From Anaerococcus provencensis (GTDB taxonomy: Bacteria; Bacillota; Clostridia; Tissierellales; Peptoniphilaceae), in NCBI RefSeq assembly GCF_000312365.2, contig NZ_HG003686.1, forward strand, positions 694,467-758,466: a DNA stretch of 64,000 nucleotides, read 5' to 3'. The translations under genes were made by a program, and so were the position numbers. This document shows, piece by piece, positions 28,318 through 39,320 of the stretch. The notes beneath the pieces are model-generated. The model did no database searches and was not told where the DNA came from. It saw only the letters and a list, made by a program, of their open reading frames with translations. Numbering within the stretch: the stretch's first letter is position 1; every line of letters begins with the position of its first letter.

Positions 28318-29331
28318 TTATTTTACAATTATTGAATAGGATCTTTTCTTTTTTACTTGGCCTATTTGCCAAATATCAAGATCATTCTCTTTAAATTCAT
28401 CTATTATTTTTTTAGCTTCATCACGACTTACTGATACACATAGACCACCTGATGTTTGAGGGTCGAATAATACTTCCTCCATGGCAAAATTATCATTTAT
28501 AAATTCAACTTTGCCATCTAAATAATTTCTATTATTTTGTCCACCAGCAGAATACAAAAATTCTCCAGCTAGCCTTAGCGCGGGTTCTAGTATAGGTAGA
28601 CTCTTAGAATCAATTATTATAGAAAAATCATCTCCAGCCATCTCGGATAAATGTCCTAAAAGTCCAAATCCAGTAATATCAGTTGCTGCATGTATATTGT
28701 ATTTAACAAATATATCTCTGGCATACTTATTTAAAGTTGTCATTTGCTCAATACACTTATCAAAATCATCCTTGCTAACCAATCCTTGGGCATAATTGGA
28801 TGTTACAAGAGAAGTTCCAATTTTTTTGCTAAGCAAAATCACATCTTTATCTTCTGGAGTATTATTTTTCCAAATATATTTTTTCTTAACTTTGCCAGTC
28901 ACCGAAAGGCCATATTTGATAGTTTTGTCGTGGATAGAATGTCCACCAGTAAGGGACGCTCTGGCCTCAGAAACCTTGTGGTTGCCACCTTTTAGTATTT
29001 GTTTAAGAACTTCATAATCTCCCTCTAAGGGAAAAGTTACAATGTTTAGGGCAGAAATAACTTCACCACCCATGGCATAAACATCACTTAAGGCATTGGC
29101 AGCAGCAATCTGACCGAAAGTAAACGGGTCTTCGACCATAGTTGGGAAGAAATCAAGAGTTTGAATCACACAATTTTCTCCGTCTATATCAATGACCGCT
29201 GCATCATCTTTCTTGTCAAATGCAACCAAGATATCATCGCGTTTATAAGGTTTTATATCATTTAATAATTTATCGAGATTTCCTGCAGCAATTTTTGCAT
29301 TACAACCTCCACAAACTTCCAAAGAATTCAT
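28318..29331 (-). CDS. selD: Selenophosphate synthetase SelD
   Basis: A 337-residue AIR-synthase-fold ATP enzyme that makes selenophosphate from selenide. The catalytic loop reads VCGGCNAKIAAG (C10 with lysine K13), so the residue is cysteine, not selenocysteine. TLDFFPTMVEDPFTFGQIAA, GGHSIHD and FDPQTSGGL confirm the family. It is first in the selD-yedF-DUF3343-desulfurase operon. No selA, selB or tRNA-Sec is visible, and no in-frame TGA occurs in any hydroxylase here, so its selenophosphate is likely used for the Mo-hydroxylase cofactor. Confidence 0.93.
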   Translation of the reverse strand: MNSLEVCGGCNAKIAAGNLDKLLNDIKPYKRDDILVAFDKKDDAAVIDIDGENCVIQTLDFFPTMVEDPFTFGQIAAANALSDVYAMGGEVISALNIVTFPLEGDYEVLKQILKGGNHKVSEARASLTGGHSIHDKTIKYGLSVTGKVKKKYIWKNNTPEDKDVILLSKKIGTSLVTSNYAQGLVSKDDFDKCIEQMTTLNKYARDIFVKYNIHAATDITGFGLLGHLSEMAGDDFSIIIDSKSLPILEPALRLAGEFLYSAGGQNNRNYLDGKVEFINDNFAMEEVLFDPQTSGGLCVSVSRDEAKKIIDEFKENDLDIWQIGQVKKKRSYSIIVK

Positions 29332-29363
29332 AAAGCCTCCTTATATATATTATACGTTAAAAG

Positions 29364-29390
29364 TTTGATTATTTAAGAGTTTTAATCAAA
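29364..29390. promoter_or_regulatory. Inverted repeat between selD and the nuclease-cas operon
   Basis: TTTGATTA and TAATCAAA form a perfect 8-bp inverted repeat with an 11-bp spacer, in the 120-bp region between divergently transcribed genes. It could be an operator for either side; no regulator is assigned. Confidence 0.35.
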
Positions 29391-29416
29391 GTATATCGAT
29401 AGACTGCCTATAACTT

Positions 29417-29425
29417 TGATATAAT
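29417..29425 (+). promoter_or_regulatory. Extended -10 promoter for the nuclease-cas operon
   Basis: TGATATAAT provides TGN plus a consensus TATAAT 27 bp before the nuclease ATG; the -35 is weak. An AAAGGAG ribosome site follows. It is the only evident promoter before cas3. Confidence 0.55.
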
Positions 29426-29451
29426 AAATAAAAAGAGCAAAGGAGCTAGAA

Positions 29452-29976
29452 ATGAAAAAGTATATAAGTAAATTTTTGTTAATTATTATGCTATTTATAC
29501 TTTCAGCCTGTCTAATAGAAGATCAAAAAGAAGACTCATATTATCAAACAGGCGAAGTGGAATGGATAGTTGATGGGGACACAGCTCATATTATAATCGA
29601 TGGTGAAAAACAAAAGGTACGATTTACAGGAATAAACACTCCTGAATATAACCCCAAAAAGGGAATCAGTGAACACTATGGCAAAGAAGCTTTTCACTAT
29701 ACAAAAGATATGATTAAAAACAAAACTGTATACCTAGAAAAAGACATATCAAACACCGACAAGCACGGCAGACTCCTAAGATATATATGGTTAGAAAAAC
29801 CAGAAGATCCTTCTAATCCAACTAAAGAAGAACTAGGAGAAATTAATCTAAATGGGAAGTTAGTAAAAGAAGGCTACGCCTTTGCTGGAAACTATAAGCC
29901 AGATGTCAAATACAAGGAAATCTTTGATGAATTTGAAAATAATGCCAAGGAAAATAATAAGGGAATGTGGAAATGA
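29452..29976 (+). CDS. Secreted thermonuclease (SNase)-family lipoprotein
   Basis: The 174-residue precursor has a Lys-led hydrophobic signal and a lipobox, FILSAC, with C20 as the lipidated cysteine, so the mature nuclease would sit on the outer face of the membrane. The SNase domain shows IVDGDTAHIII, VRFTGINTPEYN (catalytic arginine and metal acids), EHYGKEA (catalytic glutamate) and DKHGRLLRYIW (second arginine). All catalytic positions look intact. Its stop codon overlaps the cas3 ATG as ATGA, making it the first gene of the cas operon. It probably degrades extracellular or incoming DNA; a link to CRISPR function is only positional. Confidence 0.88.
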   Translation: MKKYISKFLLIIMLFILSACLIEDQKEDSYYQTGEVEWIVDGDTAHIIIDGEKQKVRFTGINTPEYNPKKGISEHYGKEAFHYTKDMIKNKTVYLEKDISNTDKHGRLLRYIWLEKPEDPSNPTKEELGEINLNGKLVKEGYAFAGNYKPDVKYKEIFDEFENNAKENNKGMWK

Positions 29977-32732
29977 CAATAAATAAGAACTTTTGGGCTA
30001 AAAAACAGGATAATAATGGCTCATTTGAGTGGTTGCCCCTATATATTCATCTTATAGATACTAAGAATGTGGTGGCCTTTTTGTATGATCATTGGCTAAG
30101 CGAATCGCAAAGAAGACTTATAAATAAATCTATAAACAGTGATGATGAAGACATAGGGAAAAAACTTGCTATGTTTGTTGGATCTTGCCATGATTTAGGA
30201 AAAGCGACCCCTGCTTTTCAACTAAAAAAAGGCTATACAAACTCAAGCGATTTGGATAGTGTGCTTATAGAAAAATTAGCAAATGATGGATTTGATGGCA
30301 TATTTGACAGCAAACTAGCTTCGGCCAATAAAAGTCATCATAGTCTTGCTAGTCAGTATCTATTAGAAAAATATGGGGTAAATAGAGATATTGCAGTAAT
30401 TGTTGGTGCTCATCATGGAAGCCCAGTGGAAGTAGCTAGTCAAGTTGATAATCAATTTGCCTATCCATCCAATTATTATCAAAATGAAAATAAGAATGAT
30501 CAAACATATAAGTTGTGGGAGGATAATCAAAGAGAAATATTGCTATGGGCTTTAGAAACTGCTGGCTTTAAAGATATCAAATCCCTCCCTTATATAAACC
30601 AAGTTGGTCAAGTAATCTTAACCGGATTGTTAATAATGGCAGATTGGATTGCTAGTAATACAAAGTATTTTCCGTTAGTATCTGTATACGAAGATAAAGA
30701 ATTTGATACAAGAAATCGAGCTTATAATGGATTAAATGCTTGGATAAAAACAGAAACATGGCAAAGTCCATATAAAATAGATTACAAAGAAGAATTTAAA
30801 GAAAGATTTATGACTGGCAATGATTCATTTTATCCAAATCACTACCAAGATAAATTCATTCAGACCATTATAAATACAGACAATCCAGGGATTTTCGTAT
30901 TTGAAGCACATATGGGTATAGGAAAAACTGAAGCGGCGCTTTTTGGTCTTGAAGTCTTAGCTCAAAAAAAGGCTGCAAGTGGTATGTATTTTGCCCTACC
31001 GACCCAAGCTACATCAAATGGTATTTTTCCAAGAATCGAAAGATGGCTTGAGTCTGTATCTAATGAATTTGAAGATAAATTATCAATAAGGTTAATCCAC
31101 GGAAAAGCATATTTAAATGAAACATTTAACGATCTTGCTAAAAATATTAACCAAGATGACTATTCAGAAAATTCTAATGTAATAGTCAATGAATGGTTTT
31201 CGGGTAGGAAATCCGCAATATTAGATGATTTTATTGTAGGAACTATAGATCAGTTTTTACTTATGGCATTAAAACAAAAACACCTATTTCTCAGACACTT
31301 GGGCTTTAGTAAGAAAGTTGTAATTATAGATGAAGTTCATGCCTATGATGCCTATATGAACCAGTATCTCTATCAAGCATTGAAATGGCTAGGAGCTTAT
31401 GATGTGCCAGTAATAATCTTATCTGCAACTCTTCCTGCCGGCAAAAGAGAAGAGTTAGTAAAGCAATACTTACTAGGTAAGGGTATAGGAAAGAAAAAAC
31501 AAATACACCAAAGAACTATAGCTAGAGACACTTATCCTCTAATCACATATAATGATGGTTCTACAATAAAATACGAAGATAAATTTACAAGGTCAAAAGC
31601 AAAAGAAATTAAAGTCATAAATGAGGATTACGAAAATTTATTGAATCTACTGATTAAGCTATACAAACAGGGTGGTAATATTGGAGTAATAGTAAATACA
31701 GTAAAAAAAGCTCAAGACTTAGCTAAAGAACTAGAAGAAGTCCTAGGAAAAGATTCTTTTGAGCTTATACATTCTAGATTTATCGACAGTCAAAGGATAG
31801 AAAAAGAAGATCAACTATTAAAAATGATTGGCAAAAAGTCCAATAGACCTCATAGAAAGATATATATAGGAACCCAGGTTATAGAACAGTCATTAGATAT
31901 TGATTTTGATGTGATGGTAACTGAATTAGCACCAATAGATTTGATCTTACAAAGAGCTGGTAGATTACAAAGACATGATATAGAGAGACCTGAAAATTAT
32001 AAAAAACCAATATTATATGTAGTTGGAGCTTCTGAAAGTTTTGACTTTGATAAGGGTTCTGCAAGTGTTTATAGCTCATATTTATTAGCAAGAAGCCAAT
32101 ACTTTTTGCCAGATTCAATAATAATTCCTGATGATTTATCAAAGCTTGTCCAGAAAGTTTATTCAGAAGATGAGATTGAATTATCAGATGATCTAAAAGA
32201 TAAATATCATAGTTTCAAAAAAGAGCATGAGAATATAATCGATAAGAAGGAAAAAAGAGCCAAAGTATTTAGGATAGGCAAGCCGGATAGGGACTTTTTA
32301 GCTGATGAAGGAGAGACTATTATGGGTTGGCTTAATAATAGCAATGAAGTCATAACAGAAGAAGAAACCTTTGCCCAAGTGAGAGATAGTAAGGAAACAA
32401 TAGAAGTTATAGCCTTACAGAAAAATGAAAATGGAATAGGGCTGTTTGGGACAGATTATGATATAATGGATAAAATAGAAGATAACAATTATTCAAAGAA
32501 AATCGCCTCAAATACCTTGAAATTACCACAAGTTTTATCTGAAAAATATAATATAAGTAAAACAATAGAGTTTTTAGAAAAATATAATCTAAAGTACTTA
32601 TCTGCATTTCAGAACAACGTGTGGCTTAGAGGTTCTCTGGGTGTTATTTTTGATGAAAACGGCATCTTTAAAATTGGAGACTATATTTTGAAATATTCTA
32701 GTAAATATGGCCTATCTTATGAAAGGAAGTGA
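29973..32732 (+). CDS. cas3: CRISPR-associated helicase/nuclease Cas3 (type I-E)
   Basis: A ~919-residue HD nuclease-helicase recruited by Cascade to unwind and cut target DNA. The HD domain has VGSCHDLGKATPAF (H73-D74), KSHHSLASQYL and VGAHHGSP. The helicase has Walker A HMGIGKTEAALFG (about residue 314), DEVH in VVIIDEVHAYDAY (about 452), LSATLPAGKR (about 483) and QRAGRLQRH as motif VI. I used the ATG at 29973, forming ATGA with the nuclease stop, instead of the GTG two codons earlier. The cse1 start overlaps or closely follows the end. All motifs look functional. Confidence 0.95.
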   Translation: MTINKNFWAKKQDNNGSFEWLPLYIHLIDTKNVVAFLYDHWLSESQRRLINKSINSDDEDIGKKLAMFVGSCHDLGKATPAFQLKKGYTNSSDLDSVLIEKLANDGFDGIFDSKLASANKSHHSLASQYLLEKYGVNRDIAVIVGAHHGSPVEVASQVDNQFAYPSNYYQNENKNDQTYKLWEDNQREILLWALETAGFKDIKSLPYINQVGQVILTGLLIMADWIASNTKYFPLVSVYEDKEFDTRNRAYNGLNAWIKTETWQSPYKIDYKEEFKERFMTGNDSFYPNHYQDKFIQTIINTDNPGIFVFEAHMGIGKTEAALFGLEVLAQKKAASGMYFALPTQATSNGIFPRIERWLESVSNEFEDKLSIRLIHGKAYLNETFNDLAKNINQDDYSENSNVIVNEWFSGRKSAILDDFIVGTIDQFLLMALKQKHLFLRHLGFSKKVVIIDEVHAYDAYMNQYLYQALKWLGAYDVPVIILSATLPAGKREELVKQYLLGKGIGKKKQIHQRTIARDTYPLITYNDGSTIKYEDKFTRSKAKEIKVINEDYENLLNLLIKLYKQGGNIGVIVNTVKKAQDLAKELEEVLGKDSFELIHSRFIDSQRIEKEDQLLKMIGKKSNRPHRKIYIGTQVIEQSLDIDFDVMVTELAPIDLILQRAGRLQRHDIERPENYKKPILYVVGASESFDFDKGSASVYSSYLLARSQYFLPDSIIIPDDLSKLVQKVYSEDEIELSDDLKDKYHSFKKEHENIIDKKEKRAKVFRIGKPDRDFLADEGETIMGWLNNSNEVITEEETFAQVRDSKETIEVIALQKNENGIGLFGTDYDIMDKIEDNNYSKKIASNTLKLPQVLSEKYNISKTIEFLEKYNLKYLSAFQNNVWLRGSLGVIFDENGIFKIGDYILKYSSKYGLSYERK

Positions 32733-32736
32733 GGTA

Positions 32737-34410
32737 TTGGGAAAGTTTAATTTACTTGATGAAAATTGGATTTTAGTATTAGATTTATCTGGAGAGACTA
32801 AAGAAATATCTTTAACAGAATTATTTGCAAACGCCCAAAACTATAGGAGCTTAGCAGGTGAAATGAAGACGCAAGATTTTGCCATCCTTCGTATATTGCT
32901 TGCTATCCTACAAACAGTTTTTTCAAGATTTGATGCTGATGGAAATCCTTATGATTATGTAAAGCTAGATGAGAGATTCAAACAAATCGAAGATGTAGAC
33001 GAGGATGATCTCTCTGCCTACAAAAAAGATCTTAAGAGAACTTGGAAAAATTTATGGAAAGCTGGGGAATTTCCAGACATTGTAAATGAGTATTTAGAAA
33101 AATGGCGTGATAGATTTTATTTACTTGATGATAAGTATCCTTTTATGCAGGTTAGTGAAGATATCATTAGAAATAATACCAAGAACAAAAAAGGTACAGC
33201 TATTAGTATAAAAAATATTAATAGAACAATTACAGAAAGTAACAATAAAACTTCTTTATTTTCTGGAAAAGATAATTCAAACAAAAATTTAACAACCGAA
33301 GAAGAGATAGCAAGACGGTTAATTACTTATCATGGCTATACTGGAACAGGAGATAAAATAAAATTTACTAATATAGGAGATAAATTTTCTCCGTCAAAGG
33401 GCTGGTTATATGATCTTGGTGGTATATATTTTACTGGAAATAATTTGTTTGAGACGTTGATGTTAAATTTAGTATTAGTTCATCCTCAAGAATTTAATAA
33501 ATATAGACAAAGACCAGCTTGGGAATTTTCAGTATCAGAAAATGTAGACCAAGCATTAACAATTTCATTGATTAATAATTTGGCTGAGCTTTACACTAGA
33601 TATTCACGAGCTATATATATCGACCCTGATGTAGATTTAAGCAAAGACTTTTCCTTTGAAGTTGTTAAGTTATTAGATGTAGAGCATCAAAATCAAAATT
33701 TAGAATTAATGACAACTTGGAGAAAAAATGAAAGTGGACCCAATAAGGGAACTTTTACTCCGAAAAAACATAGAAGAGATATTAGCTTATGGAGATCATT
33801 TGGCTTACTTGCCCTAAATCCTAATACAAATGATACATGGAAAGTAGGACTTATGACTCACTTAGAGTCAATAAAAAACACTATTGGTGATTATAATTTT
33901 ACAATAAATTCTATAAGCATGGAAGATGACGGTAATGCAACAAGTTGGGTTCCAGTTAATGAAATCTACGATTATTTAAATATTAACGACTTTGTAGCTA
34001 GTGACCTATCAGAAAATGGTTGGGTTATAAGGATAGATGATACTATTAACGAAACAAAGGAGATAGTAGAAGTCACATATAAGAGATTTTTAAGGGAAAT
34101 TAAGCTGATTAGAAATCAGCAATCAGATAATTTTGTAGAGCAAAGGGTAGAAAATGTGTATTTTCTTTTAAACGACCCATTCAAAAATTGGCTTATGTCA
34201 ATAACTATAGATGATGGCAAAGATCAAAAAATAGAAGAATGGAGAAAGACTCTAGAAAAAATAGTAAGGTCTGAAGCAGACAAGGTCCTAGAAAATGCCA
34301 ATCCAAGAGATTATACAGGGATAACAATAGATGATAAGAACCATAATATAGTGACCGCTTATAATTCTTTTAATTACTTTTTAAACAAAAAACTTAGAAA
34401 GGGGGACTAG
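32737..34410 (+). CDS. casA: Cascade large subunit Cse1/Cas8e (CasA)
   Basis: The large Cascade subunit, which recognises PAM and recruits Cas3. FNLLDENWILVLDLSG at the N-terminus and the SLTELFANAQNYRSLAGEM segment are the usual start of the family. I prefer TTG at 32737, which has GGAAGTGAGG just upstream and gives about 558 residues; in-frame ATGs at 32707 and 32719 lie inside cas3 and add an atypical lead. The remainder, including AWEFSVSENVDQ and RRDISLWRSFGLLAL, is collinear with Cse1. The next gene starts with no gap. Confidence 0.9.
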   Translation: MGKFNLLDENWILVLDLSGETKEISLTELFANAQNYRSLAGEMKTQDFAILRILLAILQTVFSRFDADGNPYDYVKLDERFKQIEDVDEDDLSAYKKDLKRTWKNLWKAGEFPDIVNEYLEKWRDRFYLLDDKYPFMQVSEDIIRNNTKNKKGTAISIKNINRTITESNNKTSLFSGKDNSNKNLTTEEEIARRLITYHGYTGTGDKIKFTNIGDKFSPSKGWLYDLGGIYFTGNNLFETLMLNLVLVHPQEFNKYRQRPAWEFSVSENVDQALTISLINNLAELYTRYSRAIYIDPDVDLSKDFSFEVVKLLDVEHQNQNLELMTTWRKNESGPNKGTFTPKKHRRDISLWRSFGLLALNPNTNDTWKVGLMTHLESIKNTIGDYNFTINSISMEDDGNATSWVPVNEIYDYLNINDFVASDLSENGWVIRIDDTINETKEIVEVTYKRFLREIKLIRNQQSDNFVEQRVENVYFLLNDPFKNWLMSITIDDGKDQKIEEWRKTLEKIVRSEADKVLENANPRDYTGITIDDKNHNIVTAYNSFNYFLNKKLRKGD

Positions 34411-35028
34411 ATGACTGATAATAAAGATGTAAAAAAAGTTTCAGTTTATGGTGTTACTGCCAATATTTTGGAACAAATTTCTAGAGATCTGGACTCGTCA
34501 GCTACAAAGGCAACATTATCAAATCTAAGAAATTCAATATCAAAACCATATTCTCAGACTATTGATGTTTTTGCAACTCTTTATAGATATCTTCCAGATT
34601 CATTTATAAGTGAATATGGAGATTTGTCATATGAAGAAAAAGCAATTATTACAGCCCTACAAATATTTGCCATCCATCAGCAAGGAAATAGCAAAAGTGT
34701 TCTATTAGAAAATGTTGATGAAGAAAAATATAAAAACATGGGATTTTCACTAAGAGTACTTAGGACAGATGACAATGTCAAGTCAACTGATAGAAGATTT
34801 AACACAATGATTACAGCTGATACTTCTGATGAATTTGTATTTCATTTAAGACAATTAGTGAATCTTTTAAAATCTAGATCAGATCAAAAAGTAAATTACG
34901 CAAAGCTTGCTCAAGACTTATACTATTTTCAAATCCCGAGTACTCGTGAGAGCTTAAAACTAAGCTGGGCAAAAGAATACTACAGATATACAAATAAAGA
35001 AGATAAAGGAGAAGAAAATGAGCGATAA
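34411..35028 (+). CDS. casB: Cascade small subunit Cse2/Cas11 (CasB)
   Basis: A 205-residue alpha-helical small subunit; two copies normally line the Cascade belly and hold the non-target strand. The LSNLRNSISKPYSQT and AIITALQIFAIHQQGN segments match the family pattern, and a late VNYAKLAQDLYYFQIP is typical. It begins one base after the cse1 stop and overlaps cas7e by 11 nt. Sequence conservation in this family is low, so position adds much of the confidence. Confidence 0.9.
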   Translation: MTDNKDVKKVSVYGVTANILEQISRDLDSSATKATLSNLRNSISKPYSQTIDVFATLYRYLPDSFISEYGDLSYEEKAIITALQIFAIHQQGNSKSVLLENVDEEKYKNMGFSLRVLRTDDNVKSTDRRFNTMITADTSDEFVFHLRQLVNLLKSRSDQKVNYAKLAQDLYYFQIPSTRESLKLSWAKEYYRYTNKEDKGEENER

Positions 35029-36091
35029 TAGACTGTTTCTTGATGTACACGCAATACAAACTTTGCCACCATCAAATATAAATAGAGATGATACAGGTAG
35101 CCCAAAAACTTGCCAATATGGTGGAGTGAAAAGATCAAGAGTAAGTTCCCAATCTTGGAAAAGAGCTATGAGAACTTATTTTTACGAGCAAAGTGAACAA
35201 GAAAATGTTGGTGTTAGAACAAAGGATATTGTTCAATTTGTTGCAAATAAAATTATAGAGATTGACTCTTCAAAAACTGATGAAGCATTTGACCTAGCAG
35301 AAAAGATTATAAATGCCGCTGGTGTTAAGACAAAAGATGGTAAAGCTAAAGCCCTATTTTTCTTAGGAGATAGCCAGGCTAGACAATTAGCGAAAGCAGC
35401 TATTGACAATAATAATGATAAGAAGTATTTAAAAGAAATATTAAAAGATAATCCTGCAATTGACATCGCGCTCTTTGGCAGGATGGTAGCAGATGATCCA
35501 TCATTAAACGAAGATGCCTCAAGCCAAGTAGCACATGCCATTTCTACTCACTCAGTAGATACAGAATTTGATTTCTTTACTGCAGTAGATGATCTCGCTC
35601 CTGAAGAAAATGCGGGGGCTGGTATGCTTGGAACAGTTGAATTTAATTCATCAACTTTGTATAGGTATGCGAATGTTGCCATTCATGAACTTTACAAGCA
35701 ATTAGAAAATGAAGAAGCTGTCATAAATACAGCTAAGCTATTTGTAAAATCATTTGCCAATAGTTTACCAACAGGAAAAGTAAATACATTTGCAAATCAA
35801 ACTCTTCCACAATTTGTAATGGTTTCTATTAGAGATGATAGGCCAGTAAACCTTGTATCAGCTTTTGAAGATCCAATAAAATCTAATGATGGTTATGTAG
35901 AAAAATCTACTAGAGCTTTGGTTAATGAATATCAAAAAGTTCAAAAAATAGTAAATAAACCTCTAAAAACTTTTGTTTTAGATATTAACGACTTTAATAT
36001 TAGTGCAAATGATATTAAAAATGAAAATTCCTTAAATGACTTAATAGAAAATCTTGCAAGCTTTATAGATACTGAAATTACAAAATGGTAG
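35018..36091 (+). CDS. casC: Cascade backbone Cas7e/Cse4 (CasC)
   Basis: The 357-residue RAMP protein that polymerises along the crRNA. The N-terminal LDVHAIQTLPPSNINRDDTG and GGVKRSRVSSQSWKRAMR are hallmarks of Cas7e. SQVAHAISTHSVDTEFDFFT and SLPTGKVNTFANQTLP further support it. It follows casB with an 11-nt overlap and precedes cas5e by 9 nt. Length is normal. Confidence 0.95.
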   Translation: MSDNRLFLDVHAIQTLPPSNINRDDTGSPKTCQYGGVKRSRVSSQSWKRAMRTYFYEQSEQENVGVRTKDIVQFVANKIIEIDSSKTDEAFDLAEKIINAAGVKTKDGKAKALFFLGDSQARQLAKAAIDNNNDKKYLKEILKDNPAIDIALFGRMVADDPSLNEDASSQVAHAISTHSVDTEFDFFTAVDDLAPEENAGAGMLGTVEFNSSTLYRYANVAIHELYKQLENEEAVINTAKLFVKSFANSLPTGKVNTFANQTLPQFVMVSIRDDRPVNLVSAFEDPIKSNDGYVEKSTRALVNEYQKVQKIVNKPLKTFVLDINDFNISANDIKNENSLNDLIENLASFIDTEITKW

Positions 36092-36100
36092 GGTGATTTT

Positions 36101-36820
36101 TTGAAAACTATATTACTTAAATTTGCAGGACCTCTCCAATCATGGGGGACAGACTCTCATTTTGAAACGAGGCAAACTGATCTGTATCCATCAAAAAGTG
36201 CAGTCATCGGACTAATAGCTGCAAGCTTTGGATATAGGAGATATGAAGATGAAAAAATCAAAAAATTAAATGAAGTAAAATTTGCAGTGAGGATTGATCA
36301 GCAGGGAAATTTACTAAAAGACTATCATACAGCTCAAAAATATCAAGATAATGGAAAATTTGAAAGGACTTATGTGACTAATCGATATTATCTAGAAGAT
36401 GCGATTTTTATAGTAGCTTTAAGTCATTCAAATGATCAATTTGTAGAAGACATATACGACAATCTACAAACTCCATATTTCCAAACATTTATGGGTAGGA
36501 GGTCTTGCCCACCAAATGCAGATTTTCTCCTTGACATATATGATCAGGATATTTTACAAGCTATAAAATCCTACCCATGGCAAGCAAAAGCTTGGTATAG
36601 AAAAACACATACAAATCAGCTTTCTTGTTATATAGATTCTAATCTAGATTTAAATTTAAAAGCCTATCCTAGAAGAGATAGTGTTATATCTTTTTCTCAA
36701 AAAGATAGAAAACACAAGTATAGAAATGAATCTCATTTTATAATAGATGTACGTGATTGTGATAGTAATAATGAGAATAATACTACTATTAATGAACACG
36801 ATGCATTTTCAAGTATTTAG
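36101..36820 (+). CDS. casD: Cascade Cas5e (CasD)
   Basis: A 239-residue RAMP protein that caps the 5' handle of the crRNA. FAGPLQSWGTDSHFETRQT and YPSKSAVIGLIAASFG are the family signature; TPYFQTFMGRRSCPP is also characteristic. It begins with TTG after a GGTG-type site (AGGGTGATTT). The gene order casC-casD-casE is standard for type I-E. Confidence 0.93.
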   Translation: MKTILLKFAGPLQSWGTDSHFETRQTDLYPSKSAVIGLIAASFGYRRYEDEKIKKLNEVKFAVRIDQQGNLLKDYHTAQKYQDNGKFERTYVTNRYYLEDAIFIVALSHSNDQFVEDIYDNLQTPYFQTFMGRRSCPPNADFLLDIYDQDILQAIKSYPWQAKAWYRKTHTNQLSCYIDSNLDLNLKAYPRRDSVISFSQKDRKHKYRNESHFIIDVRDCDSNNENNTTINEHDAFSSI

Positions 36821-36829
36821 GAGCTTAAT

Positions 36830-38410
<1,581 letters not shown>

Positions 38411-38411
<1 letters not shown>

Positions 38412-39292
38412 TGCCATTTACTGTAATAACGCTTAAAAAAACACCAGTTTTTCTTAGGGGAGATTTAACTAAGTGGATGCAAGAAATATCTACTGGAGTT
38501 TACGTAGGAAACTTCAACAGCAAAGTCAGAGAAGAGCTTTGGCAAAGGGTGATAGAAAATGTCAAAGAAGGGGAAGCCACAATTTGTTACGCCTATCGCA
38601 ACGAAATAGGCTATGAATTTAGGACAAATAGTAAAGAAATATCCATAGCAGACTTTGACGGCATACCCTTGGTTTTGTTAGAACGAAAAGAAAATATAAG
38701 TGATGAAAATAAACTTGGATTTAGCAAAGCATCAAAAATGAGAAAAGCCCACCAGTTTCAAAAACAAACTGCAAAAATCCATACATATGCAGTATTAGAT
38801 ATAGAAACAAATGGCCTAGACTTTCTGAAAAATTCAATAATAGAAATCGGATGTATAAAAGCAATAGGCGGAAAAATAGAAGAATTTGAGAGAGCAATTA
38901 AAATAGAAACAAAGTTACCCCGAGATATTATAACATTAACAGGTTTAAGTGATGAATACCTAGCAGAAAATGGAGTAGATGAACAAGAAGCCTTGATTGA
39001 CCTGTTAGAATTCATAAGGGACCTACCAGTAGTAAATTATGGGAATAACTTTGATATCAATTTCATAAACTATGCCTTAAAGAACAATGGATTACAAGTA
39101 ATTAAAAATCAAACCATAGACTTGATGAGATGTGTTAAAAAAGAAAAAAGAATGTTAGAAAACTATAAACTACAAACAGTTCTAAAGGCATACGGTATAG
39201 ATAAAAAAGTACCTCACAGAGCACTAGCAGATGCAAAATTAACCTATGAGCTTACGACAAAAGTAAATATTTTTAAAGAAAAATCAAAATAG
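38411..39292 (+). CDS. cas2: Cas2e fused to a DnaQ-like DEDDh exonuclease
   Basis: Residues about 1-95 are a Cas2e domain (MPFTVITLKKTPVFLRGDL, STGVYVGNFNSKVREELW). After a ~25-residue linker, residues about 124-290 form a DnaQ-family exonuclease: YAVLDIETNGLDF (D130, E132), VVNYGNNFDINFINYAL for motif II, and HRALADAKLTYEL (H269, D274) for motif III. All DEDDh residues are present. Fusions of this type are known in some type I-E systems, where the exonuclease trims 3' overhangs of prespacers. The CRISPR array starts only 28 bp after its stop. Confidence 0.93.
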
Positions 39293-39320
39293 GATGGCTA
39301 AAAATAAGGATCGAATAACT
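39293..39320 (+). promoter_or_regulatory. Residual CRISPR leader
   Basis: Only 28 AT-rich bases lie between the cas2 stop and the first repeat. The degenerate repeat is at the opposite (3') end, so this is the leader side. Leader signals must therefore be very short or lie inside the cas2 coding sequence, and array transcription may depend on cas read-through. Confidence 0.6.
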
